The notes below the pieces were generated by a model. The model saw nothing but the letters and a program-made list of their open reading frames with translations. It did no database searches and was not told the origin of the DNA. A stretch of DNA of 64,000 bases. Source: Agapetus fuscipes (Eukaryota; Arthropoda; Insecta; Trichoptera; Glossosomatidae). Made by a program: the position numbers and the translations under genes. The stretch covers positions 18,963,659 through 19,027,658 of the forward strand of contig OX637341.1 in NCBI GenBank assembly GCA_951799405.1. The letters run 5' to 3'. Below are positions 53,901 through 61,470 of this stretch, piece after piece. Position 1 is the stretch's first letter, and each line of letters starts with the position of its first letter.

Positions 53901-56157
53901 GAAGATATGGGCGGGATCTGGACGTTAATTAGATTATTTTTATTAATTTTAAAATATGAATTTATTTCTAGTGTTTCTAGGATGTCCATCTTTTTTCCTT
54001 TTTGGCAATTTGAAATAAGATGTAGATTACTATCATCAAAAAAGTGTCCCTCATTTCTGGCATGGTCTGCCATCTCGGAATTAATGTGGATGTTCTTGAC
54101 ACCATTTTTGTGTTCTTTGTACCTATCCTTCAGGCTTCTTCCAGTCTGTCCTATATACACAGAGTCACAATTTTTACAGTCAATAATACTTATATGCACT
54201 TAAGACTCTTGAATTTATACTAGTATATGGCAAAAGGGGTCACAAAATCAATAAGATAAACAAGAAGGTTTATTTTGTTAAATTTTGTTATAGATCCAAT
54301 GGGATTCAAACCATGAATGCTCCAATGAAAAATCCTAGTTTCTAAGCATAGGCTGCAACTGTATTTTTGCTTACCCGTGCTTTGAATCAGTCCGTCACCA
54401 AGCCATCTTTTTAGAAAAGAATATTCGTCCATTTTTGTAATCTCTTTAGTGTTACTTAGTAAAACCTAAAAATAAAAAACAATAAATAAAAAATATTTTT
54501 TAAAAGACTACTCTTTTGAAACGATGGTGACCAGCAAAGACAGATGGTTAACACAACAATTCACTGTTTTTACAAAAGGATGGTGACCAGGGCTGGAAGT
54601 CTCATCACCACGGTAATTCTTACCTACCGAATATCGGTAATATTTGTATAAAGACTAATCAGCTGTTCGCTTGCGACCATCTTGGATTGACAGGTCTTTA
54701 TAAAAATATTACAGATATTCTGTAGGTAAGAATTACCATGGTGATGAGACTGACAGCCTAGGAGAGACAGATGGCTAGCACAACAAGGCACTGCCTTCAC
54801 AAGAAGAATGCGACTAGGAGAGGCAAATGGCTAGCACAACAAGGCACTGCCTTGATTAGAGGATGCCTACCACCAAAGACAGATGGATAGAACAACAAGG
54901 CACTGCTTCTACAAGAGGATGGTGACCAGTATAGAGAGATGGCTAGCATAACAAGGCACTGCTTCTACAAGACGGTGGTGAGAGATCGCTGCCTTAGTTC
55001 TTGTTTATCGTATACGCCATTGAGAAAATTTTACATGAGCAATGTTTGCATGTGTACTGGACCAATGTGTCTTATAAAAACAAGAAATTTATTTACAAAA
55101 TATTTAAAAGAACTCTCACATTATCGAATTTTATGGTTTTTCTTAGCTCAGATTGTGTAGAATTTTATTCTTAAGACAAATGCATGAAAAAGTCATATTC
55201 GACAAGATTGGCGTATACGGTAAACAAGAACTGGGGGAGCGAGATGGCTAGCACAACAAGGCACTGCCCTTAACAAAGGATGAAAATAATTGGAAAAATT
55301 CTTACCTCCACATTCTCAGGATCTGATATAAGAACCAGAACACTTCCCGGGAATATAAGTTTAAAAGTACTCCTTCCATAGTCGTTCCACATTCTTTCCA
55401 AATTTCTTAAAATATCTGAAACAAATAGCCATATGTTTATTTACCAATTGTACCCTATGGCGAGGAAGGGTGGACACTTACACAGTGCCTCGAGAGCAGT
55501 AACGATGCCTTTGAAATGTGGGTCTGCCGTTGGATGTTAAAGTTTCCTGGGTTGATCAAGTCATAGATCTTTAATCCAAGTTGCAAGGATATATTCACAT
55601 TCAAAGCTCATATCAAATACATGCCCACAAACAAACAAGCTCTTACAAATGCTAAATGTGTACTTTCAATTTAAAATTCAAACCTCAAATGTACACAATC
55701 CCTGCAACTTTTGCCGACCTTCCCTGGAACAGGGTTGACATTGGCAAAGTGAACCATTTTTTACAAGATGGTGGGGCAGCCTCATACCAATCTATAAGTC
55801 AAGGAATAGATGCTTAGGTTTTATCCCGTATGAATACAAGTGCCGCATCAAAAGGCAAAAACTTACATTGAAACAAAATACTTGATTGAAAAACCTCGAA
55901 AGAAGCACAAGATTCTTCTCGAGTACCAAAGGTGCCCTTCATTGAAGAGCCACAGAAAAAGAAAGAAGAATATTTTGTAAAGTCTTACCTTCAGAGGTAC
56001 TGCCCAACTGCAGTCCGTTCCCTATTATAAGCAAGGGCTTGTCTCCTTTTATTTCATACACCAACTCCCAGAATCTTCTATTCTTTACATATTTTGAAGC
56101 CACATAACCCAAGACAATACCCACAATCGAATAAATCAAATACATATTCGTCTCCAT
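44781..56157 (-). CDS. CYP4: Cytochrome P450, CYP4 family (10 exons, 512 aa)
   Basis: Heme-thiolate monooxygenase; CYP4 enzymes typically oxidise fatty acids, hormones or xenobiotics in the ER membrane. Coding exons: 55989-56157, 55306-55415, 54375-54465, 52990-53172, 51779-51848, 50784-50910, 48564-48770, 46652-46892, 45702-45881, 44781-44941; they total 1539 nt with phases matching throughout and GT-AG at every intron. Motifs: N-terminal anchor about 5-22; C-helix W127..R131; I-helix AGHDTTS 319-325; K-helix E377-T-L-R380; heme loop [11 protein letters not shown] 450-460 with ligand Cys458. Length is normal for CYP4. Odd: Ala319 stands where CYP4 proteins usually have the Glu that bonds heme. 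I infer CYP4C-like, but the subfamily needs alignment. Introns are full of transposons. Confidence 0.96.
45450..45610 (-). repeat. Hammerhead-like unit in P450 intron 9
   Basis: Minus strand 45522-45569: CTTCACG, CTGAAGA, A, GCCCAT..ATGGGC, GAA, self-complementary ACGT, C, CGGAAG pairing back to CTTC..CG. It is followed by CTCCAGCTCCCACAGACCAC. Relatives are at about 47725-47800, 48011-48110 and 53535-53625. Confidence 0.75.
45702..45881 (-). CDS. P450 exon 9: heme-binding loop
   Basis: Codons 400-460: [12 protein letters not shown] meander and [11 protein letters not shown] with the thiolate Cys458. Donor GTTAGT. Confidence 0.95.
46012..46623. mobile_element. MITE M2 copy with a Penelope-like insertion, P450 intron 8
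   Basis: Diverged M2 ends (CGACGGTTGAAAGG .. CCTTTTAATAGTTG), flanks TTAT/ATAT. At 46060-46235 it contains a minus-strand Penelope-like end whose motif is at 46199-46229 (CTGATGA, T, GACCT-TCT-AGGTC, GAAAACGTTA), matching that of the 12907 palindrome. Confidence 0.78.
46652..46892 (-). CDS. P450 exon 8: I- and K-helices
   Basis: Codons 320-400: [10 protein letters not shown] oxygen-activation motif, [17 protein letters not shown] with the ExxR pair. The donor GTGACC is weak, but the reading phase and the LPLP-DGT join support it. Confidence 0.93.
46975..47340. repeat. Decayed hammerhead-like unit and R280, P450 intron 7
   Basis: CTGAGGA, T, GGGAT..ATCCC with GAAA lost at 46996-47030, then AATAAAACTCACTGTGAACT. 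An R280 copy in minus orientation follows at 47090-47340, ending at ATTAGTCAAGGAA. Confidence 0.75.
47341..47704. other. Intronic sequence, nothing recognised
   Basis: Part of P450 intron 7; no repeat family or motif that I can name. Confidence 0.5.
47705..48115. repeat. Inverted pair of hammerhead-family fragments, P450 intron 7
   Basis: Minus-oriented piece at about 47725-47800 (GGAGCTTCCGGACGTTTCGC) and plus-oriented piece at 48011-48110 (CTGAAGA, A, GCGCAT..ATGGGC, AAAACGTC). Both share the CTCCAGCT..GACCA..GATCC..GGAAAACATC downstream block with 45450-45610. Confidence 0.7.
48168..48425. mobile_element. MITE family M1, copy B (P450 intron 7)
   Basis: CGCTCCCCCAGTTCTTG .. AAGAACTAAGGCAGCG, 258 bp, flanked by TAAG (48164-48167, 48426-48429). 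Confidence 0.9.
48564..48770 (-). CDS. P450 exon 7: start of the I-helix
   Basis: Codons 251-319, [14 protein letters not shown] and [12 protein letters not shown]4 proteins normally read EVDTFMFE here; this one has Asn and a final Ala. Confidence 0.94.
49570..49893 (-). mobile_element. SINE-B, full length (P450 intron 6)
   Basis: tRNA-like head GATAGCTCAGGTGGTAGAGT and GGGTTCGAATCCCACCG, cleaner than the 32040 copy. Same strand as the P450, so it could be spliced or polyadenylated with it, though no such signal is obvious. Confidence 0.88.
49930..50125 (+). repeat. Penelope-like unit with hammerhead-like motif (P450 intron 6)
   Basis: At 49987-50026: TGCTC, CCGAAGA, T, GCCT-CATT-AGGC, GAA, AATATT, C, GAGCA. 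It differs from 43083-43122 in the first two core bases (CC versus TT), as if both had decayed from CTGAAGA. Confidence 0.75.
50270..50620 (-). pseudogene. CR1/L2-like LINE C-terminus (P450 intron 6)
   Basis: Frame one: [34 protein letters not shown] shift then leads to [20 protein letters not shown] and LPKSLR. Together these are the end of a CR1/L2-type polymerase; the frame break and missing RT core make it a relic. Confidence 0.78.
50784..50910 (-). CDS. P450 exon 6
   Basis: Codons 208-250, with [18 protein letters not shown] typical of the CYP4 F-G region. Acceptor ATTTTTCAG, donor GTTTAA (weak). Confidence 0.91.
50945..51418 (+). repeat. SINE-A body interrupted by R280 (P450 intron 5)
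   Basis: SINE-A sequence GAGCACAAAAATATACC to GGGCTCTTGAGGTGT (51133) resumes at GTGTGATACACACAAAAAC (51355) and ends in an ATT tail at 51418. The R280 copy between has GTGT on both sides. The SINE head is missing. Confidence 0.85.
51134..51350 (-). repeat. R280 repeat nested in SINE-A (P450 intron 5)
   Basis: From TCTAAGCTGCAAAGGTATG to TTTTTTACAGTATG; 5' part absent. Confidence 0.85.
51530..51765 (-). pseudogene. LINE 3' end beside P450 exon 5
   Basis: Frame reads [35 protein letters not shown] then stop, a CR1/L2-like C-terminus with a TTATTATTGAATTAATTTTA 3' region. It starts within about 15-25 nt of the exon 5 donor, in frame with it. Confidence 0.75.
51779..51848 (-). CDS. P450 exon 5
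   Basis: Codons 185-208, [11 protein letters not shown].. KATYR. The frame stays open past the donor (GTATTT) into an intronic LINE, so a naive ORF (51870-51619) fuses the two. Confidence 0.92.
51994..52251. mobile_element. MITE family M1, copy C (P450 intron 4)
   Basis: 258 bp, CGCTCCCCCAGTTCATG .. AAGAACTAAGGCAGCG, flanked by ATTT (51990-51993, 52252-52255). Confidence 0.9.
52408..52935 (-). repeat. R280 repeat split by a SINE-A (P450 intron 4)
   Basis: R280 tail half 52408-52547 (subfamily B) and head half 52862-52935 (CATAAACCCTACAACTTTTG..) with the SINE between, at the point AACAT/ACATAA. Confidence 0.82.
52552..52861 (+). mobile_element. SINE-A with a tRNA-Gln-like head (P450 intron 4)
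   Basis: GGTCCGTAGCTCAGTGGTAA (A box), GGACTCTGAATGG resembling the anticodon loop of tRNA-Gln (CUG), and GGTGGGTTCCAATCCCAGCG (B box). The 5S-like part is absent. It ends AGTCTCCCGCACAGGATTAC plus an A-run. Inserted into R280. Confidence 0.87.
52990..53172 (-). CDS. P450 exon 4: C-helix
   Basis: Codons 124-185: [16 protein letters not shown] (W127, R131 contact heme propionates) to YTLDIIS. Donor GTACGT. Confidence 0.94.
53388..53515 (+). repeat. SINE-B 3' part (P450 intron 3)
   Basis: GGGAGCTGGGAAACCCTCAC to TATGTGTAGCTTAGCTGCGT; head missing. Confidence 0.75.
53535..53625 (+). repeat. Partial hammerhead-family fragment (P450 intron 3)
   Basis: CTCAGGCATAGGCGAAACGT, then CCGGAAGCTCCAGT..; the CTGA core and half the hairpin are lost. 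Confidence 0.6.
53783..53814 (-). ncRNA. Hammerhead-like motif beside a Penelope-like GIY-YIG frame
   Basis: CTGAAGA, T, GGAG..CTCC, GAA, self-complementary AACGTT, T. Upstream TAAGAAA can pair partly with the following TTTTTC. Whether it cleaves RNA is unknown: there is one extra base between the core and stem II compared with canonical hammerheads. Confidence 0.55.
53858..54205 (-). pseudogene. Penelope-like element GIY-YIG endonuclease fragment (P450 intron 3)
   Basis: Minus-strand frame 54199-53858, 113 codons: [20 protein letters not shown] and YKEHKNG are the GIY-YIG core ([13 protein letters not shown]); [13 protein letters not shown] continues the fold. In Penelope-like retroelements this domain sits at the C-terminus behind a telomerase-like RT, which is absent here. 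Family knowledge places hammerhead motifs in the ends of Penelope-like elements, which fits the motif 45 bp downstream. It starts in mid-protein, so it is a 5'-truncated copy. Confidence 0.85.
54375..54465 (-). CDS. P450 exon 3
   Basis: Codons 94-124, with [11 protein letters not shown] leading into the C-helix; donor GTAAGC, acceptor TTTTTAG. Confidence 0.92.
54598..54751. mobile_element. 154-bp MITE with long inverted ends (P450 intron 2)
   Basis: AGTCTCATCACCACGGTAAT at one end and ATTACCATGGTGATGAGACT at the other; inversion extends about 60 bp with mismatches and carries TTACCTAC and TAATATT blocks. It can fold into one hairpin. Confidence 0.85.
54987..55241. mobile_element. MITE family M1, copy D (P450 intron 2)
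   Basis: 255 bp, reverse orientation (CGCTGCCTTAGTTCTTG .. CAAGAACTGGGGGAGCG), flanked by AGAT (54983-54986, 55242-55245); it interrupts the unit GAGATGGCTAGCAC. Confidence 0.9.
55306..55415 (-). CDS. P450 exon 2
   Basis: Codons 57-93, ending LISDPENVE, the conserved segment after the beta-1 strands. Acceptor TTTGTTTCAG, donor GTAAGAATT. Confidence 0.93.
55558..55808 (-). repeat. R280 repeat (subfamily B) in P450 intron 1
   Basis: TAGATCTTTAATCCAAGTTG to CAATCTATAAGTCAAGGAA. Confidence 0.83.
55989..56157 (-). CDS. P450 exon 1: start and membrane anchor
   Basis: Codons 1-56 plus one base. ATG at 56157; [15 protein letters not shown] forms the signal anchor, then basic KYVKNRR and the short KPLLIIGNG hinge. 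Donor GTAAGA. It is the only ATG in frame ahead of the anchor. A 5' UTR intron upstream is possible. Confidence 0.93.
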
Positions 56158-56454
56158 AATTGTTTTTCAAATCTAAAATCATACACGATATATTTTTATA
56201 ATTGGAATGTACATATAAATTATTTTAAACCAAGCACAGAGAGTAATTTGAAAATTAAATATTTCAAAAATTGTGCTCGACCGCGATTTACACCCATGGC
56301 GTTCCGATTGCGAGTCCGTAACATTATCCACACGGCTACAGACCAGTCAGCGATGCAAAAATTACACTAATACATATTTATTTTAAATTGACCCAAAACT
56401 ATATAAAACAGTATGTCAACATACCGATTATGATAGGTACGTGAAAAAAAAAAC
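56158..56454. other. Region upstream of the P450 start
   Basis: Expected to hold the promoter or 5' UTR. TTATAAAAATATATCGTG about 40-55 nt before the ATG is TATA-like, and GATTTTAG could be a 5' UTR acceptor; neither is certain. Confidence 0.4.
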
Positions 56455-56700
56455 GATTTTTACAATCATATGTTTTAACATGTATTTAATTAAGTATGTG
56501 CATGATGTGTGGATGAATAGATATGTGTATGTATGTGTACCTAAATATTTATATTTATATTTATGAAAGTGACATTTGCTTTTAAGGTTTTGTTATTTTT
56601 ATTAACGGAAAATGTAAAGACAGTTTTTTTAAATTATTCATTAATTTACTGATTATTGTAATTACCCGAAAAAATTTGTTGTTTTTTTCCAGAATAAAAT
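56455..56700. repeat. Dispersed repeat shared with the right end of the window
   Basis: TTAATTAAGTATGTGCATGATGTGTGG, TATTAACGGAAAATGTA and GAAAAAATTTGTTGTTTTTT recur in the same order at 63720-64000 at roughly 80% identity. Family unknown; no coding sequence. Confidence 0.72.
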
Positions 56701-56984
56701 TAAATTAAATTAAAATAAAAATTAAATATAATAAAAACAAAAAAAACTAAAATATTTACAAATCAAGTTTGATGATGTTTTTAAACGTAAATTATTATCT
56801 GAATAATTTCATTAAAATTAGTAATATATATGTATGGATTGAAATCTAATACCTACATCGGCTTCGTAGAGATAGAAAAGTAAATAAACAAAATATTAGG
56901 ATCGCTACATGTGATCCCTCTGGCGAGAACGCGAAAAGAAGAAGTTGCGCCTAATGTGTAACTAAGTTACAAATTACGAGGATA

Positions 56985-57210
56985 TTTATTTCAATCCCAA
57001 AATAAATATGTCAATACCTGTAAAGTTTATTGAGCATTAACAATAAATGAGTACCAGCCCCCTGCGTAACCCAACTTCAAATGAAGTGGTTGGCGTAATG
57101 CCGGCTTCTTTACCTGAAAAATAAATAGGTTCCACTCGCTGCATGAGACCCTTTCAAGAAGAATTTCACAAGAGTTTGCAGTACATGTGTAGTTTGTTTA
57201 CGTTTTTATT
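56985..57210 (+). repeat. SINE-B, head missing
   Basis: ACCTGTAAAGTTTATTGAGC to CAGTACATGTGTAGTTTG, with CTTCAAATGAAGTGGTTGGC in the middle. Confidence 0.75.
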
Positions 57211-57411
57211 TGCCTCTGATTTTTTTTAAATAATTCTTAATTCCATGTGCAAAATGTAAACATAAATACAATTTTTTTTTTTTTTTTTTTTATATGATCC
57301 ACCGATACGAAAAAGGTTACAGATATCAATGACCTTATAGAGGCACAAGTATAGTGAGAGATAGAAGAAATTATGCAGAGGTTCTGGCCTTTTGACCCAC
57401 AGAACCCATCT

Positions 57412-57668
57412 AATCTAATCTAATCTAATCTAAGTTGCAAAGATATGTTACATTGGAGATTCACATTACATGCATTCCCACAACCAAAACACGTACAAGT
57501 TAGGGCTTGCACGTGCCTCATGTGAGCCAACAACATAAAAACCAATCTCAAACGGACATACACCCTGCAACTCTTGCCGTCCTTCCCTGTAACAGGGGTG
57601 ACATTGGCAAAGTGAACCATTTTTTACAGCATTGGTGGTCAGCCGCATACCAACCTATAAGTCAAGGA
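57412..57668 (-). repeat. R280 repeat, full length
   Basis: TCTAATCTAATCTAATCTAA tail to ACCTATAAGTCAAGGAAC. Confidence 0.87.
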
Positions 57669-58104
57669 ACCCATCGAGTCACCAAATTTTATTTTTAACA
57701 ATTTTTGTATATTTTAAGAATGTAATATCACTAAACATCACTATAATTACACTTTTATATTATGTACTTTATCATTACCTCAATTTTTATTTGTTTATTT
57801 TTGTTAAGATTGTATTTTCCATTCATTCACTTTGATATCCGACAAGGGAAATGGTCAATCGGACACTGGACGATCTAACTTTGTATTCATAGAAATAATA
57901 GAATTCGATGATAATGTGTCATAGCGCCATGATTTCAAGATAAATCTGCACCCAGGAATCTAGTCTTTATTTACACGTGTAAATGGTACTACAATCGAAT
58001 ACACTTTAATGGTTATTCAAGCATTTTTCTAGAAAAACCAACACACTAGTGATGTAAGAATTATTTATCTATAATTTCATATCTAAGATGATTTAATTTT
58101 AGAA
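57669..58104. other. No recognisable feature
   Basis: AT-rich; no gene seen. Confidence 0.5.
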
Positions 58105-58585
58105 ATATCGACATTCAAGATTCATATTAAAGTGCATTATCATTAGCAGACACGTGTAAGTTTTTGTTTACAAATGCTACACGTGCACTTACAAAAAAAG
58201 ACCCGTTTATCTATGATCTAAGTTGCAAAGATATATCGCATTTAATATTTTTATTAAATCCATTCCCACAAGCAGATACGTATAAGTATATTGCGCTTAA
58301 ACATCCCGCATGTGAACCTACAACATAGAACCCAATCTCAAATGAACATAATCCCTGCAACTCTTGCCGACCTTCCCTGAAACAAGGGCGACATTGGCAA
58401 GTTGAACCATTTGTTTGCAGTATATGTGGTCAGCCTGATACCAGCCTATAAGTCAAGGAATAATCTCTTTAAGTAGCCCTGAAACTTTTGCCAACTTTCT
58501 TCAGGGAACAGAGGTGATATTGGACAAGTGATACATTTTTTACAGTATGGATGGTCAGCGTCGTACCAATCTAGAAGTCAAAGAA
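58105..58585 (-). repeat. Three consecutive R280 copies
   Basis: A tail fragment at 58105-58190 (CATTCAAGATTCATATTAAA..), a near-complete copy at 58205-58460 ending TATAAGTCAAGGAA, and a 5'-half copy at 58480-58585 ending AGAAGTCAAAGAA; all in the same direction. Confidence 0.78.
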
Positions 58586-58612
58586 TCCAAATAATATTCA
58601 ACTTAATTGATC

Positions 58613-58659
58613 AGTCCGTAGTCTAGTGGTAACACTTCAGACTCGTGAATGGAAGGTTG

Positions 58660-58702
<43 letters not shown>

Positions 58703-58890
58703 TGTGGGTTCAAATCCCGGCGGAGCACAAAAAATGTACCATATATTTTCAATTGTGCTGTTCACTGGGTTGAAAAATTCATAAGCCTTTACCAAAGACC
58801 GGTCATCAAAAGGTCCATCCAGCCTTACAACAAATGGGTCTCGCTTAAGAATTGGCGCTTTGTAGCGACGATGACCAAGCTCGTAAAAAG
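58613..58890 (+). mobile_element. SINE-A with (CAT)14 inside its promoter region
   Basis: CAGTCCGTAGTCTAGTGGTA (A box) and GTGGGTTCAAATCCCGGCGG (B box) are separated by 14 CAT units at 58661-58702. The body runs to GACCAAGCTCG. Confidence 0.86.
58661..58702 (+). repeat. (CAT)14 microsatellite
   Basis: Pure trinucleotide run, 42 bp, within the tRNA-like head of a SINE-A. Confidence 0.98.
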
Positions 58891-58994
58891 GTCGATAGGT
58901 AGAATGCTTTCATTTCATGCCGAAAGCAAGGGGAGTGATTTTTTTTAATATAGTTTTGAAATACCTTTTTTTGTTTTTGTTCAATTCTTTTTTT

Positions 58995-59160
58995 ATTTTC
59001 ACAGGCATTGAAACTCGAATAAACTGTGTTTAATAAAAGTTAATTTTTCATAAGTAGTTATTTTTAATTAATATCATAATATATTTTCACAACACTAGTC
59101 TAGCTGTTAGTATTTCGGTGATTAGGCCATCATTTGAAGTTACCATACAAATCTGTGCTG
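58995..59160 (-). repeat. Possible decayed Penelope-like end
   Basis: Minus strand: CAAATGA, T, GG..CC, GAAATACTAAC, then AATATATTATGATATTAATT and AACACAGTTTATT. Order fits the hammerhead family, but core bases are lost. Confidence 0.45.
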
Positions 59161-59436
59161 AGTTTGTCAAAAATAGCCTTTCGTGCACAGCTGTTGATAC
59201 ATCTTTATATGAAATTGTCATCAAGTCGAATGAATCAAGTTGCCTTTCCAGCAGTTCACGGTCAACCTAGTTATTTAATGATTTAACCAGTTTTTGACGA
59301 AAGTTAAGAATTCATTGCATTGTGAGTATACATTTGAGGTAAAATGTTTGGGAAATACGAAATCCGGTTTGGTATGTCTATCATCTATGTATAATATAAG
59401 TTCCAAATAAATTTCACAATTAAGATTCATATAACT

Positions 59437-59746
59437 TGGACCGGTCCGTAGTCCAGTGGCAACACTTCGGATTCGTAAATGGAAGTTTGTGGATTCGGAT
59501 CCCGGCGGAGCACAAAAATATACCATTTACATATATTTCGAATGTGCTCTTCGCTGAGTTGAAAAATTCATAAACCTTTACCAAAGACCGGTCACTGAAA
59601 GTTCCATCCATCCTTACAACAACTGGGTCTTGCTTGAGAATTGGCGCTTTCTACAGCGACGACCAAGCTCGCAGAGGGCTCTTGAGGTGTGATACACACA
59701 AAAACAGCGCTCACCAAATAAATCATCCTAATATTATTATTATTAT
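59437..59746 (+). mobile_element. SINE-A without the 5S part
   Basis: GACCGGTCCGTAGTCCAGTG through GATTCGGATCCCGGCGGAGC, body, GCGCTCACCAAATAAATC and ATT tail. Complete apart from the 5S head. Confidence 0.87.
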
Positions 59747-59912
59747 AGGCCCACATGCGGCATGCGTTAGCGCGAAATTATAAATGTCTGCTTGTGGGAA
59801 TGCGTTTAATATGAAGCTTAAATGATTTATCTTTACAGCTTAGATTTAGATTTTCAAAAGATTTAACAACACGAAGGTCATCCTCATACCAACCCATTAA
59901 TCAAGGAACAAG
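59747..59912 (+). repeat. R280 tail fragment (subfamily C) and a 5' scrap
   Basis: GGCCCACATGCGGCATGCGT to AGCTTAGATTTAGATTTTC, then CATCCTCATACCAACCCATT in inverse order to 59912. Confidence 0.7.
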
Positions 59913-60274
59913 GAAGCTGCTATAAGCTGTAAAATAAGAAGTATTATAAAATCAATCATACAATAATTTATAATTAATTCTCTAGGCGCTAATGAACGAT
60001 GGGATTATTTAAATAACCAATAATAATCTGCGGAAACTTTTGTAATTCCGACAGGACGAATTAATAAGTTCCGCAACGCGCGGAACTTAACGGAAAAACC
60101 CGTCCTGTCGCCTCGGGGCGGAAATCGTCACAATTTATAAGGAAAGTTCTCGGCGAGAATATAAAGGGCTTAGTGAATCTTATAAAATTAAATTAATGAC
60201 CCTGTCACAATCCCTCTTATAGATGCCTACTAAAAAATAGCACCCACAGCCCTTTGGTTTTGTTTTATATCTAT
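59913..60274. other. No recognisable feature
   Basis: Contains GCGCGGAACTTAACGG and GTCCTGTCGCCTCGGGGCGG, GC-rich for this window, and a near-palindrome AGTTCCGCAACGCGCGGAACTT. No frame supported. Confidence 0.5.
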
Positions 60275-60935
60275 AATGATCTATAATAGAAGCTGCAAAG
60301 ATATGTTAACATTTAAGGCTCATGTTAAATGCATACCCACAGACAGGACCATGTAGGTTCGCGCCTACACATTCTAAATGTGTGCATATAAATAAACAAA
60401 ACCTCACATGAACATAAGCCTTGCAACTCTTGCCGCCTTTACCTGTCATTTTTTTTTTTTTTTTTTTAAGAGATCCTGTGCGGGAGACTCCCTAGATTCT
60501 AAAGACTCTAGGGGTCTATGACACTTGTTGTAGTGCCGCAGAGGTGTACGAGCTTGGTCGTCGCTACAAAGCGCCAATACTCAAGCAAGACCCAGTTGCT
60601 GTAAGGCTGGATGGACCTTTGGTGACCGGTCATTGGTAAAGGTTTATGAATTTTTCAACCCAGCGAAGAGCACATTCGAAATATAAATGGTATATTTTTG
60701 TGCTCCGCCGGGATCCGAATCCACAACCTTCCATTTACGAGTACGAAGTGTTGCCACTACGGACTACGGACCGGTCCAAGATGCCAACGACACGCAATGT
60801 ACCTGAGCGGTTACCCATCCAAGCACTGACCACGCCCAATGTTGCTTATTTGTTGCTTATCTGGCATTGGCAAAAGTGAACCAATTTTTACAGCACGAGG
60901 GGTCAGCCTCATACCAACCTATCAGTCAACGAATA
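60275..60935 (-). repeat. R280 repeat split by a SINE-A
   Basis: Tail half 60275-60447 and head half 60849-60935 (TCTGGCATTGGCAAAAGTGA to ACCTATCAGTCAACGAA) flank the SINE. Confidence 0.83.
60448..60848 (-). mobile_element. SINE-A with partial 5S head, nested in R280
   Basis: T-run, body, tRNA-like part and about half of the 5S-like part (GCGGTTACCCATCCAAGCAC, CACGCCCAATGTTGCTTA). Nearly identical to 15875-16250. Confidence 0.88.
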
Positions 60936-60961
60936 TATAATTAATATCAATGGATGTTTTT

Positions 60962-61145
60962 AATCAGGTTTTACTCAGCCTTCACAATAAATGAGTACCA
61001 GCCCCCTCGGGAGCTGGGAACCCCCACTTTAACTGAAGTGTTTGGTATAAGACCTACCCCCTTCCTTAAAAAAATGAAGAGGTTCCACTTGCCTATGCGA
61101 CCACTTCGGAGAGAACGCTGCAAGTATTTACACTACATGTGTAGC
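60962..61145 (+). repeat. SINE-B, head missing
   Basis: TTTTACTCAGCCTTCACAAT to CTACATGTGTAGC, with ACTTTAACTGAAGTGTTTGG inside. Confidence 0.77.
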
Positions 61146-61470
61146 GAAATGCGCTTCTGCTTGTGGGCGTGCATTTATTATGTGCCTTAAATGTGAATAC
61201 ATCTTTTCAACTTCCATTATAAATTACAACAGTCCCTTGACTTATACTTTGTTATGAGACTGACCACCCACACTATAAAAAGTGAAGCACTGTGTCCTTG
61301 CCACCCCTTTTTCAGTGAAGATCCGCAAGAGTTGTAAGGCTTTGTTCATTTGAGATGTGTGTGTGTTGTTTTTAATGTTGCAAGTTCACATGTGGAATTT
61401 TACGTGTCTGTTTGTGGGAGTACATTAAATATGAATTTTAAATGTTGATATATCATTGCAACTTAGGTAA
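61146..61470 (+). repeat. R280 tail scrap followed by a diverged R280 copy
   Basis: 61146-61225 (CTTCTGCTTGTGGGCGTGCA) is a tail fragment; 61231-61470 starts CCCTTGACTTATACTTTG and is the most diverged near-complete copy here. Confidence 0.7.

Larger units (their letters stand above)
54526..55282 (+). repeat. 55-bp minisatellite in P450 intron 2, with two MITEs inside
   Basis: Units AGACAGATGGCTAGCACAAC / AAGGCACTGCCTTCACAAGA / GGATGGTGACCAG begin near 54535, 54764, 54819, 54875, 54930 and 55240, spacing 55-56 where uninterrupted. MITEs at 54598-54751 and 54987-55241 split units. Confidence 0.87.
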
